Positions 31,824-40,714 of a stretch of DNA of 45,034 nt are shown here, one piece after another. Source of the stretch: Opitutus sp. GAS368 (GTDB lineage: Bacteria; Verrucomicrobiota; Verrucomicrobiia; Opitutales; Opitutaceae). Both the position numbers and the translations under genes were made by a program. The notes below the pieces were generated by a model. That model searched no databases, was not told where the DNA came from, and was given only the letters and a program-made list of their open reading frames with translations. The stretch spans positions 1-45,034 of the forward strand of contig CAMDOO010000018.1 of the NCBI GenBank assembly GCA_945903545.1, given 5' to 3'. The first letter of the stretch is position 1; each line of letters opens with the position of its first letter.

Positions 31824-34697
31824 GTGGCTCGGCGGAGCCTCGGCGGCTCACTGCGTAAAGCGGCCGCCTGGCTGCTCGCCGCCTGTGCCGCGGGCCCGCT
31901 GCATGCGGAGTCCACCACCTCGGTTCCCACGACGGCCGGCTCGGGCGTTACGATGCGCATCGCGACGCCGGTCTCGGTCCTTCCGCGCTTTGGCTTCCTC
32001 CCGATCCGGGTCCTGATCGACAACCACTCGGAGCGGGCGGGCACCTGGCAGATCCGGTTCGAGGGCGGGGAGTCCGCCTCCGCCTCGGGCGCGATCAAGA
32101 GCCGGATGACCGTGACGGCCGCGGCCGGGGAGAAGAAGGAAGCCTGGTTCTTTGTACCCCTCGCGGAGGCCGCACCCTCGTTCACCCTGGGTGCGACACC
32201 CCCGCCGCCGGCGGCCACCAACGCGGCGATCCGTGGACGCACGCCCACCCTCGCCACCATCGGTGCTTCGACCACGACCGCCGGGGTGGAAACCCGCGCC
32301 CGGACCAAGCTCATTGTCGGCGTCCCCGCGGCCAGCGGCGCCGGCGGCTGGAAGTGGACCTCGCGCCTGGAGCCGGGCAACAGGCCCGGCGAAAACATCG
32401 GCATCGCGACCGCGCTCCAGTCGATCAGCTTCAACGAGTCCCCGCTGACGGGGAAGGATCTGCCGCTGGGCTTCGACGTCGTCGATCGCATCGATCCGGT
32501 CACCCGCTGGGCCGAGCGCCATTTTATCTACAAGGAGACGCTACCCGACCCGTCGGGCGAGTCGGCACCGAAATCCTCGGCCTTCAGCACCCTGAGTTCC
32601 TCCCTGACCGCGGAATCAGCTGCGCGCGCGGCCTTGGAAGCCAGCGGACTCCTGCAGGCGCCTTCAGGTGTGACGCAAACCGTGTCGGTCTCGCCGCTGT
32701 ATTCCGGCCGCTCCGGCGGACAGGTGGCGTGGCTCACGACGTTCATCCAAACCGGCAGTTCGCGTGTGCTGCCCGTGCAGAGCGGACTCGCAGTGCCGCC
32801 GGGAACGGTGATCAACCTGCACGCCTCCGCCCAACCCGGCGAGGTGGTGCGCAGCGTCACGTTTGTCGAACCCGACGCCCTGGTCGGCCTCGAGGGAAAA
32901 TCCGCGCCCGGCACCGCCACCGATCCCGAGGTCGCGGCGGCGGCAGCCCAGTCGATCCTGATGCGTTATGGCTACCTTCGCCCCCAGCCGGACGTGGAGG
33001 TTTCGCGCACGCTGCCCGGCCAATCAAATTTCACCCTGCCGGCACTGCACGCCGGGGCCACGCTGTGGTTCGAGTCCGGCCCGAAGGCGCTCCTGCCCGC
33101 GCCGATCTTCGGCACCCTGCCACCCAACACTGTGGCCTACCTGCTGTCCGGGCCGACGCCGGACCAGGTGATCCGCTGCTTTGCCGTCGGTCCTCCCGTG
33201 AAATTCGCGGCCCCGTCGACCGCAGCCGGCGGCGCCTCCGGCGGAGCCGCGGCGGCGCTGAGCATCCAGGTCACCGGCCCGGGGATCCTGGGCGCGGCTG
33301 ACGTTTCCTTCGCCGGCCTGATTCCCGCCACCGCCAGCCTGGCGCCACCGCTCGCGATCACGCAGCCGCTCACGGCGAAATTCCGGCAGATCCTCTACAA
33401 CGGCAGCCTGCGCGGCCTGCCGAATCTCAACGCCGTCGACACCGTTTCGCTCCCGGCGGACTGGCGGATGTGGTCGCCCTTCCACGGTGTGCTCGTCACC
33501 CAGGCCGAGTACGAGAGCCTCGATGCCGCTCGCCGCGCCGCGCTTCGCAGCTGGGTGATGCAGGGCGGGTTTCTCTTTCTGGAGCCGACGGTGACCGGTC
33601 CGCTGGTGGGCGTGCCCTTGCAGCAGTCCCGGCTCGGCAATGGCATGATCACCACGCTGCCGTGGACCGTGGACGACTATCTTGCCCCGCCCGTCATCAA
33701 CGAGGCCGGTACCGAGTACGTAAAGGTGGCCAAGCCGGAGGAACTGATTCCCCTGCTCCAGCTCCACGCGCTCGCCCTCAGCCTGCCGGCGGGGGATTCG
33801 CTGCGCCCGGCGCCGCTCTCGAAGGAAACGCCCCGGCGCGGCGTGACAGTTGCCGACAAGGGCAGGTGGGCCGTTGGCATTCTCGTGGGTTTCGCGATCC
33901 TGGCCGGGCCCCTAAACCTGCTCCGCCTCGCTCCTTCCGGCAGACGTCACCGCCTGTTTTTCACCACCCCGCTGCTCGCCTTCGTTTTCACCGCCTGCCT
34001 CGGCGGCGTGGTGGTGGGGAGCGGCGGTTTCGGCGGGGACGGTGACCGCCACGCGGTGGTGGTGCTGCTCCCCTCTGAAGGCCGGGCCGTCGTCTATCAG
34101 GACCAGGTCTCGACGACCGGAATGCTCGGGCGCCGCACCTTTGCGCTCGATGACCGCACGCTCCTGACGAACCTTGCGGTTGATGAGTACGATTCCACCG
34201 GCCGGTCCTCCTATTTCGAGCGGGAGAATGGCACCGCGGGCGGCGACTGGTTCCGCAACCACTGGGGCACGGCGCAGCACCTCCGGCAGGTCTCGGCGGC
34301 GCGCGGCGGCGTGGCAGTCAAGCCGGCCTTGGGCCTGATTGCACCCTCCGTGGAATCCTCCCTCCCGGCCAAGTTGCAGGATTTCTATTATTTGGATCTG
34401 CGGAGCCAGGCGTGGACCGCCGCCGAGGTGGCCCCCGGCAAGCCGGTGACACTGACGCGCGCCACGGTCACCCAATGGCCGCCGGTCAACCCGACCGGTT
34501 CCAAGTACCTTGAGACCGTGCTCGCCGGCGCGGCTCGCATCGAGCCCGGTCGCTGGATCGCGCGCAGCGGTGGCTCGTCCTTCGCTCCCATCGAGACCTT
34601 CAAGGCTATCGCGTGGCACGACACCGTCGTGTACACCGGCGTGGCGGGCGACCGCCTGCCGGAAGTCATCGCGCCAGGGGAGGCGCCCAACGAATGA
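31824..34697 (+). CDS. Large exported, membrane-anchored protein of an ABC system, paralogue 1
   Basis: About 957 residues. A signal peptide (LRKAAAWLLAACAAGPLHAE) leads into a beta-rich N-terminal domain with FGFLPIRVLIDNHSERAG. A long extracytoplasmic body follows, then a glutamine-amidotransferase-like segment (LPADWRMWSPFHGVLVTQAE, then LRSWVMQGGFLFLEP). Two membrane helices (WAVGILVGFAILAGPLNLLR and FFTTPLLAFVFTACLGGVVV) precede a second extracytoplasmic domain. The next gene is a full-length homologue. The frame is open far upstream; I chose GTG at 31824 as the nearest start giving a normal signal peptide, a tentative choice. With the ATPase and permease that follow, it is probably a dedicated envelope component of the transporter. 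Confidence 0.75.
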   Translation: MARRSLGGSLRKAAAWLLAACAAGPLHAESTTSVPTTAGSGVTMRIATPVSVLPRFGFLPIRVLIDNHSERAGTWQIRFEGGESASASGAIKSRMTVTAAAGEKKEAWFFVPLAEAAPSFTLGATPPPPAATNAAIRGRTPTLATIGASTTTAGVETRARTKLIVGVPAASGAGGWKWTSRLEPGNRPGENIGIATALQSISFNESPLTGKDLPLGFDVVDRIDPVTRWAERHFIYKETLPDPSGESAPKSSAFSTLSSSLTAESAARAALEASGLLQAPSGVTQTVSVSPLYSGRSGGQVAWLTTFIQTGSSRVLPVQSGLAVPPGTVINLHASAQPGEVVRSVTFVEPDALVGLEGKSAPGTATDPEVAAAAAQSILMRYGYLRPQPDVEVSRTLPGQSNFTLPALHAGATLWFESGPKALLPAPIFGTLPPNTVAYLLSGPTPDQVIRCFAVGPPVKFAAPSTAAGGASGGAAAALSIQVTGPGILGAADVSFAGLIPATASLAPPLAITQPLTAKFRQILYNGSLRGLPNLNAVDTVSLPADWRMWSPFHGVLVTQAEYESLDAARRAALRSWVMQGGFLFLEPTVTGPLVGVPLQQSRLGNGMITTLPWTVDDYLAPPVINEAGTEYVKVAKPEELIPLLQLHALALSLPAGDSLRPAPLSKETPRRGVTVADKGRWAVGILVGFAILAGPLNLLRLAPSGRRHRLFFTTPLLAFVFTACLGGVVVGSGGFGGDGDRHAVVVLLPSEGRAVVYQDQVSTTGMLGRRTFALDDRTLLTNLAVDEYDSTGRSSYFERENGTAGGDWFRNHWGTAQHLRQVSAARGGVAVKPALGLIAPSVESSLPAKLQDFYYLDLRSQAWTAAEVAPGKPVTLTRATVTQWPPVNPTGSKYLETVLAGAARIEPGRWIARSGGSSFAPIETFKAIAWHDTVVYTGVAGDRLPEVIAPGEAPNE

Positions 34698-34780
34698 AAC
34701 CGCGCCTGATCTCCAACCCGGTACAAGTATACCGCAGAATCCTCGCGTACCGGGAGGAATTCTCGGCTGGGGCGCCGATC

Positions 34781-34867
34781 CTTTCCGCGGATTTCGCGGA
34801 TCGACGCGGATATTCCAGCCCAATCCGATTCAGGCATCCGCGTTCATCCGCGTTATCCGCGGGAAGG
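34781..34867. repeat. Dispersed inverted repeat between the two large paralogues
   Basis: The left arm contains CCGCGGATTTCGCGGAT and GACGCGGAT; the right arm is its approximate complement (ATCCGCGTTCATCCGCGTTA then TCCGCGG). I recognise this motif as a widespread bacterial intergenic repeat; it lacks GTAG ends. It fills much of the 34698-34900 spacer. Confidence 0.65.
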
Positions 34868-34900
34868 TTTGGGGCCCTTTGGCTGTGGCTCCGTCGATCT

Positions 34901-37324
34901 ATGGTGCTTGGCGCGCTGGCCCTTCTGGCGGGCGTGATCGCCCGCGCCGAAACCATCCGCGAGGTGACCACCACGAGCGGTTCTGGCATCACCATTCGTT
35001 TGTCGACGCCGCTGACGTACGCGCCGCACTTCGGTTTCGTACCGGTGCGCGTTGCGGTTGAGAACCATTCATCGCGCGACGGCGTCTGGACCGTGAAGGT
35101 CACTTCGGGCGAAACCGCCTCGTTCCCCGGTCGCGCGAGCGGCTCGGCTCGGATCGAAGTCTCCGCCGGAGCGACGAAGGAAAGCTGGATTTACGCGCCG
35201 ATGGCCGTGCCCGGCATCGTGGCGGCGCTCGTGCTGGATCCGAAGGTTCCCCGGGAACCGACCCCGCTCTACCCGGTGAATCCTCCGCCGCCGGCCGCGG
35301 CCACTCCGGCCACCAGCAGCGCCGCTGCAGCGGCCGCGCTGGAGGCGGCGGCCACCGCGTTGCTCGGTCCGACCAAGCTGCTCGACACCCCGTGGGGCGT
35401 GAGCGAGTCGGTCACGACCCAGAACGGCGTGGTCACCTTTGAGCAGACCGGCAACGCCCTCGTGTTGGTGCGCCCGCCCGCCGGTTCACTGCCGCCGGGC
35501 GTGGTCGTCAATCTCCACGCTGCGCTCGATCCCAGCCAGGTAGTGCGCACGATCACTTACGTCGCGCCGGAAACCCTGGCCGCCGTCAACGCGGCCCTGA
35601 CCTCCCGTGCCGATGCGTACCGGAAGGCGGTCAGCCGCAATCAGCTTTCGCTCTGGCGCTACGGCTACCTGCGTCGGAGTGGCGTGGTGCAGCCTTCCCT
35701 GGCCACGAGCTTTGCCGACCGCGACGGCGTCGTGACCACCTCCGTCACCGAGACCGGTCCCTCGACGCTGCTGGCCCAGCCGCTGCCCGATGCGCTGCCT
35801 CCCGACACGCTCGTTTCGCTTTCCCCCGCACCGGTGCTGCCGGGCGGCGTGATCCGCAAGTTCACCGTCACGACCCTGGTCACCGCCGCCGCGACCGACG
35901 CCGCCTCCCCCGGACCTTTCTCCGCCGTGCTCGGCGCCGCGGAGCCGGGCCGGATCCTGGTGGAGGTCGCCGGGCCGGGAGTTCTGCGGCCGGTCTGGAC
36001 CGATCTTTCGGCCACGCTCAACGGCGAGATCCAGCCCATGCCGCCGATCGTCATCCCGCCGCAGATCCGGGAATCGCTGCTCGAGCGCCTGGCGCTGGGC
36101 AATCTGCGCGGCACGCCGACCGTGACTGAGATCGATCCCTCGACCCTGCCGGCCGATTGGCGCCTGTGGGCCTCGTTGCATGCGGTCGTGCTGCGGAAGT
36201 CGGATTACATGAAGCTCGCAGCCGAGCACCGCGTCGCGCTCCGCCGCTGGGTGGCCCTCGGCGGCCGTCTCGTGCTGGCCACCGATTCCGAGGAGGACGG
36301 CCAGGTCGAGCGGCTGGGCGCCGGGGCGATCGTCCCGCTGAGTGGCTTGATCGGTTACCTGCCCCCAGCCGAGATCAGCCGGCAACTCCAGCTTTCCGCG
36401 CCGTCGCTCAGCCTCCCGATCGGCGAGACGCTCGCCCGTGATCATGCCTCGATCGAGTGCTTTGGCGCCGGCGAACGCTCCGACACCCGCTGGCTGGTCT
36501 ATGTGCTCATCGGCTTCGCCGTGGTGGCGGGTCCGGTTAACCTCCTCGTCTTCGCCCCGGCCGGTCGCCGGCACCGCACCCTCGTCTCGATGCCGCTGAT
36601 CGCGCTGGTCGGCGCCGTCGTGATGGGCGCGGGTGTCGTGGCCCGCGTCGGCCTCGGCGGCGAGGGCGTGCGCAGCAGCGTGGTCGCACTTGCGCCCGAG
36701 GATGGCGGGGCGGCGGTTTTTCAGGACCAAGTCTCGCGCACCGGAATCCTGCTGTCGCGGCGCTTCGACCTGCCGGACGACACCGTGATGGCCGCGGCCT
36801 CGCTCGATGCCGGCGGCGCCCAGGTGGGCGGTGCGGAACTCGTGCGCGAGAACGGCCAGGCCTCGGGCGACTGGTTCCGCAGCCGCAGCTTCCAGGCTTA
36901 CCAGCTCCGGCGCTTTGTCCCTGCGACCGGCAAGGTGGAGCTGACCACCCTAGCCGCCGATGGCACGCCGACCGTGACCTCGACCCTGAAGGGCACGCTG
37001 ACGGATTTCACCTGGGTTGATGACCAGGACCGGCTCTGGACCACCGCGGCGCTCGAGCCCGGCAAGGCCGTCGCACTGGCGGCGTCAAAGGACGCGGTCT
37101 GGCCGCGGCTGCAGCCCCGCGGCTCGAAGTCGCTCCGGGACATTTTTGCGGCGGCCTCCACCCGGCAGCCCGGCCGCTGGACAGCGCGCACCGGCGAGAA
37201 TGATTTCGCCCCCCTTTCGACCCTCAACTCCATTCGCTGGCAGGATGGCGAAGTCCTCGTCACCGGACTCGCGATCGCCAAAGCTTGGAGCCAGCCCCCC
37301 GCGGAAATCCCTCCCACCCCATGA
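34901..37324 (+). CDS. Large exported, membrane-anchored protein of an ABC system, paralogue 2
   Basis: An 807-residue homologue of the previous protein. Its signal peptide MVLGALALLAGVIARAE leads into SGSGITIRLSTPL and FGFVPVRVAVENHSSRDG, matching paralogue 1. The amidotransferase-like segment is LPADWRLWASLHAVVLRKSD then LRRWVALGGRLVLATD, with no catalytic Cys in the expected nucleophile position that I can see. The two membrane helices are WLVYVLIGFAVVAGPVNLLV and VSMPLIALVGAVVMGAGVVA. The start at 34901 is used because upstream sequence is the dispersed repeat. Its TGA overlaps the ATG of the ATPase gene (ATGA), so translation is coupled. It is about 150 residues shorter than paralogue 1, mostly in the middle. 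Confidence 0.8.
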   Translation: MVLGALALLAGVIARAETIREVTTTSGSGITIRLSTPLTYAPHFGFVPVRVAVENHSSRDGVWTVKVTSGETASFPGRASGSARIEVSAGATKESWIYAPMAVPGIVAALVLDPKVPREPTPLYPVNPPPPAAATPATSSAAAAAALEAAATALLGPTKLLDTPWGVSESVTTQNGVVTFEQTGNALVLVRPPAGSLPPGVVVNLHAALDPSQVVRTITYVAPETLAAVNAALTSRADAYRKAVSRNQLSLWRYGYLRRSGVVQPSLATSFADRDGVVTTSVTETGPSTLLAQPLPDALPPDTLVSLSPAPVLPGGVIRKFTVTTLVTAAATDAASPGPFSAVLGAAEPGRILVEVAGPGVLRPVWTDLSATLNGEIQPMPPIVIPPQIRESLLERLALGNLRGTPTVTEIDPSTLPADWRLWASLHAVVLRKSDYMKLAAEHRVALRRWVALGGRLVLATDSEEDGQVERLGAGAIVPLSGLIGYLPPAEISRQLQLSAPSLSLPIGETLARDHASIECFGAGERSDTRWLVYVLIGFAVVAGPVNLLVFAPAGRRHRTLVSMPLIALVGAVVMGAGVVARVGLGGEGVRSSVVALAPEDGGAAVFQDQVSRTGILLSRRFDLPDDTVMAAASLDAGGAQVGGAELVRENGQASGDWFRSRSFQAYQLRRFVPATGKVELTTLAADGTPTVTSTLKGTLTDFTWVDDQDRLWTTAALEPGKAVALAASKDAVWPRLQPRGSKSLRDIFAAASTRQPGRWTARTGENDFAPLSTLNSIRWQDGEVLVTGLAIAKAWSQPPAEIPPTP

Positions 37325-38301
37325 GCAAGCCCTTCATCGAAGTCAGGAACCTGCGGCGCACGTTCAACGGCTTCCACGCCGTCGACGGCATCTCCTTCAC
37401 GCTCGAGGCCGGCCAGGTCACGGGCCTGATCGGCGCGAACGGCGCGGGCAAGACCACCACGATGCGCATCCTCTCGACGCTCGACCTGCCGACCGAGGGC
37501 ACGGTGCTCCTCGGGGGCGTGAACGTGGTCGAGCAGCCTAACGATGTGCGCCGCCGCCTCGGCTGGATGCCGGACCACTTCACGCCGTACAAGGACACGA
37601 CGGTGCTGCAGTACCTCGATTTCTTCGCCCGCGCGCAGGACCTGCACGGCGCGGCGCGCACCAGTCGGCTCGGCGAGGTCGCCGAGTTCACCAACCTGCA
37701 CCCGCTCCGCGACCGCCCGATCGACAAGCTCTCGAAGGGACAGTTGCAGCGCGTTTGCCTCGCCCGCGCCCTGATCAACGACCCCGAGTTCCTCATCCTC
37801 GACGAGCCCGTGGCCGGCCTCGACCCGAAGGCCCGGCACGAGTTCAAGCACCTCATCCATCTCCTCCGTGACCGCGGCAAGACGATGCTGATCAGCTCCC
37901 ACATCCTCTCCGAGCTCGGCGAGATGTGCGACATGCTGCTCTTCATGGACCGCGGCAAGGTGGTCCACCACGGCGACACCCATGCACTGCGCCGCGGCGA
38001 CAGCACATCCGAGATTTGCATCATCAACATCACCGTGGCCGGGCCCGTGGAGCCGGCGGTGAAGTGGCTCGAGTCGCGCGACAAGTGGACCGTGCTGGAG
38101 GAACTGACCGACGGCGTGAAGGCCGAGTTCGATTCCGGCGACCAGGCCCTCCTCCGCGAGGAGCTGAAGCGAATGATGGCCGACGGTATTGGCGTGGTGG
38201 ACTTCCACCGCGAGGAACGCCGCCTCGAGGAAACCTTCATGGAAATGCTCCGCGCGCCGGCGGGTGCCCCGCCGGCGAAAACGGACGAGGAGGGTTCATG
38301 A
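37321..38301 (+). CDS. ABC transporter ATP-binding protein
   Basis: A 326-residue ATPase. It has P-loop GANGAGKTTT, signature LSKGQLQR (an accepted variant of LSGGQ), Walker B FLILDEPVAGLD and the switch His in LISSHILSEL. The C-terminal 80 residues (after ALRRGDSTSEICIINITVAG) form an extra domain as in ABC-2 type exporters. Its start overlaps the stop of paralogue 2 by four bases, so the membrane proteins and the ATPase belong to one operon. A family A REPIN lies between it and the permease. Confidence 0.92.
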   Translation: MSKPFIEVRNLRRTFNGFHAVDGISFTLEAGQVTGLIGANGAGKTTTMRILSTLDLPTEGTVLLGGVNVVEQPNDVRRRLGWMPDHFTPYKDTTVLQYLDFFARAQDLHGAARTSRLGEVAEFTNLHPLRDRPIDKLSKGQLQRVCLARALINDPEFLILDEPVAGLDPKARHEFKHLIHLLRDRGKTMLISSHILSELGEMCDMLLFMDRGKVVHHGDTHALRRGDSTSEICIINITVAGPVEPAVKWLESRDKWTVLEELTDGVKAEFDSGDQALLREELKRMMADGIGVVDFHREERRLEETFMEMLRAPAGAPPAKTDEEGS

Positions 38302-38306
38302 GCGCT

Positions 38307-38365
38307 GTAGGAGCGGCTTTACGCCGCGATTCCCTCGGCCATTCGCGGGGTAAACCCGCTCCTAC
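38307..38365. repeat. REPIN family A copy 4
   Basis: Begins GTAGGAGCGGCTTTACGCCG and ends GTAAACCCGCTCCTAC, opposite in orientation to copies 1-3 in its hairpin order. It lies inside the ABC operon, between the ATPase stop (38301) and the permease start (38402). Confidence 0.88.
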
Positions 38366-38401
38366 ACTCAAATTCCGCCCATCTCTCGCCATGGAATCAC
38401 C

Positions 38402-39844
38402 ATGAAAACCGCCCCCGCCGCCCACGCCCCGTTTGAGTGCAATGACTTCCCCTCGTGGGTCCCCGCCGTGCTGGTGAAGGAGCTCCGGCAGGGCCTGCAC
38501 ACGAAGGGCTTCTTCGCGATCGTGATCCTGTTCCACGCCGTGATGGTGGTGGCGATGACGACCACCGTCATCGCGCTTCCCGGCGCCACGGCCGCGGCCC
38601 GCGCGGCGGCGGCCGACACGAGCAACACGTTCTTCTGGACCCTGCTCGCGGTGATGCTGCTCCTCGTCCTCCCGGCGCGCGCACTGGTGGGGCTCCGGGC
38701 CGAGGTCGACAGCCGCACGCTCGATCTGCTCGTCCTCACGCACCTCAGCGCCTGGCGCATCGTGCTGGGCAAGTGGGCGTCGCTGGTCGCGCAGGGTTTC
38801 CTCCTGTTGGTCTCGATGCTGCCCTACGGCTTTGTCCGGTACTTCGCCGGCTCGGTCGACCTGGCTGATGATGCCTTCCGCTGCGGCCTGCTGCTGAGCG
38901 CCTGCGGGCTGCTGACGGCGGCGGCGCTGTGGTGCTCCGGCCTGCCGCGCATGGCGGCGATCCCGATCGTGATCCTGATCGGCTACGGGACCGGCATGCC
39001 GGCCTTCCGCAGCGCGGCCGGCGCGGTCGCCTACGCCGGTCCGCTGAGCTTTGCGGCCGACAGTCCCGGCCTCGCGGTCTTCGACGGCCTGCTGCTCCTG
39101 TTCTTCTTCCTGCTCGGCGCGGTGCGCCGGATCGCGGCTCCGGCGGAAAACTATGCGTTCTTCTCCCGGCTGCTCGCGCTGCCGGCGTTTTTGCCCGTGC
39201 CGATCTACGCCCTGCTGGGCAAGGCCGAGCTCGCGCGCTACCAATTTGGTTTTGCGACCTGCATCCTGATCGTCGTGGCCGCTATGGAGATAGCCAGCGT
39301 GCGCCTGCCGATGGGCATCCACTGGCGGACTTGGGCGAAACGCGGCGGCCCCGGCCGGCTGTTGGCGCCGCTCTTTCAGCCCGGCTGGCAGAGCGCCTTC
39401 GCGTTTGCGCTGCTCACGGGCCTGGCGGTGTGCGCGCTCGTCTGGTGGGGCGGCCTCTACAGTCCCGGCGAGCGGGTATCGTTCCTCCGCCTCGCCCTCC
39501 TCGTGGCCGGGGGCCTTGCCTTCCCCGCGGCGCTCCGCGCGTATCTGGCCCGCAAGGGCGAGAACCCCGGCACGGTCTACGGGCTCGCGATTGGCGGCCT
39601 GGGTCTGATCGCGGCCGTCACCTCGGTCTTCAGCAACGCGCCCCTCATGCCGCGCTGGTGGCTGGAGGTTGCGAGCACGCTGCCGGTGTCGTCCTTCTGG
39701 ATGGAGTTCACCCGCGGCACCCCCGGCAACGCGGTCGTGATCGCCCAGTGCGCGATCGCAATCGTCTCGCTGGCCCTGGCCTGCTGGTACACGCGGTCGT
39801 ACTGGAGTGATTTGGCGGCACTGAATGCGAAGGAACGCGCCTGA
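38402..39844 (+). CDS. ABC-2 type transporter permease
   Basis: A 480-residue protein with about 12 hydrophobic segments (for example TKGFFAIVILFHAVMVVAMT and LLAVMLLLVLPARALVGLRA). The cytoplasmic motif ALVGLRAEVDSRTLDLLVLT (a membrane protein turned over to ERQDGTLELLLLT-like elements) is that of ABC-2 permeases. It follows the ATPase gene with a REPIN in between. With the two large exported proteins it forms one export or envelope-assembly system of unknown substrate. The ATG at 38402 has only a weak GGA upstream. Confidence 0.85.
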   Translation: MKTAPAAHAPFECNDFPSWVPAVLVKELRQGLHTKGFFAIVILFHAVMVVAMTTTVIALPGATAAARAAAADTSNTFFWTLLAVMLLLVLPARALVGLRAEVDSRTLDLLVLTHLSAWRIVLGKWASLVAQGFLLLVSMLPYGFVRYFAGSVDLADDAFRCGLLLSACGLLTAAALWCSGLPRMAAIPIVILIGYGTGMPAFRSAAGAVAYAGPLSFAADSPGLAVFDGLLLLFFFLLGAVRRIAAPAENYAFFSRLLALPAFLPVPIYALLGKAELARYQFGFATCILIVVAAMEIASVRLPMGIHWRTWAKRGGPGRLLAPLFQPGWQSAFAFALLTGLAVCALVWWGGLYSPGERVSFLRLALLVAGGLAFPAALRAYLARKGENPGTVYGLAIGGLGLIAAVTSVFSNAPLMPRWWLEVASTLPVSSFWMEFTRGTPGNAVVIAQCAIAIVSLALACWYTRSYWSDLAALNAKERA

Positions 39845-39866
39845 GGCGCGGGGCGGTACTGGCCGC

Positions 39867-39958
39867 CCGAGGGCGGATGACGGAGGACGGACGGCGGACA
39901 TCGGAGGCCGCGATCGACTTTCCGAGGCTGCCATCCGCCGTCCGCCATCTGCCCTCGG
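39867..39958. repeat. Dispersed inverted repeat (CCGAGGGC type)
   Basis: CCGAGGGCGGATGACGGAGG and the following ACGGCGGA pair imperfectly with the right arm TCCGCCGTCCGCCATCTGCC ending CTCGG at 39958. It lies between the permease and msrA, has no GTAG ends, and could terminate the ABC operon. Confidence 0.55.
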
Positions 39959-40031
39959 AATTGCCAGACGGGCGGCGCAGCACGTTTGACACCCAGAACG
40001 AATGGAATCGTATGCAGGCCACAACAAAGCC

Positions 40032-40556
40032 ATGAGCAATTCCTCATCTCTCGTCCTCGGTGGTGGCTGTTTCTGGTGCACGGAGGCCGCGTACAAGCTG
40101 CTCCCCGGGGTGCAGGCGGTGACCTCCGGCTACGCGGGCGGCGCGGAGGACAACCCGACCTACGAGATGATCTGCGCGCACCGCACCAGCCATGCGGAGG
40201 TGATCAAGATCGTCTACGATCCCACGGTGGTGTCGCTCGAGAAGCTCCTCGAGTTCTTCTGGAAGGTGCACGACCCGACCCAGGTCGGCGGCCAGGGCAA
40301 CGACCACGGCTCGCAGTACCGCTCGATCATCCTCTGTGCCGGCGCCGAGCAGCAGGCCGCGGCGGAAAAATCGAAGGTCGTGGCGCAGCAAACATTCGAG
40401 GACCCCATCACCACCGAGATCGGGCCGCTGGAAAAATTCTGGCCGGGCGAGGATTACCATCAGGACTACTTCGCGAAGCACCCGGCCGAGGGCTACTGCG
40501 CCTACGTCATCGCGCCGAAGGTGAAGAAGCTGAAGACGGTTCTCGCCGGGAAATAA
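40032..40556 (+). CDS. msrA: Peptide methionine sulfoxide reductase A
   Basis: A 174-residue enzyme that repairs oxidised methionine (S-sulfoxide). It has the catalytic GGGCFWCTE (Cys13) near the N-terminus, SGYAGG, HAEVIKIVYDP and the DHGSQYRSIIL substrate-pocket motif, with the closing region GEDYHQDYF. The start at 40032 fits the family; an ATG 30 bases upstream is also possible. No Shine-Dalgarno motif. It stands alone, with no msrB nearby. Confidence 0.94.
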   Translation: MSNSSSLVLGGGCFWCTEAAYKLLPGVQAVTSGYAGGAEDNPTYEMICAHRTSHAEVIKIVYDPTVVSLEKLLEFFWKVHDPTQVGGQGNDHGSQYRSIILCAGAEQQAAAEKSKVVAQQTFEDPITTEIGPLEKFWPGEDYHQDYFAKHPAEGYCAYVIAPKVKKLKTVLAGK

Positions 40557-40635
40557 TTTCGGAAGCTGGCACGCGGAGGCCGCCGAGAGCGCGGAGACCA
40601 GCAATTCGGAATTCCAAACCTACAATCGCTTTGCG

Positions 40636-40696
40636 CAGAAGGTAGCGAAGGAAAGTCTTGGTTCGGCGTATTCTAAGTTCCCTTCGCTAACTTCTG
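40636..40696. repeat. Inverted repeat between msrA and the long sigma factor
   Basis: CAGAAGGTAGCGAAGG (40636-40651) pairs with CCCTTCGCTAACTTCTG (ending 40696) almost perfectly around a 28-base centre. There is no T run, so it is a poor terminator; it looks like another dispersed palindrome. Confidence 0.6.
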
Positions 40697-40714
40697 TAAA
40701 ACTGCCGGAGGACT

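Noticed and set aside
38237-40096. 619-codon open frame opposite the ABC permease
   Set aside because: Antisense shadow; very Arg/Gln/Glu-rich with no membrane or domain pattern, while the plus strand gives a normal permease.
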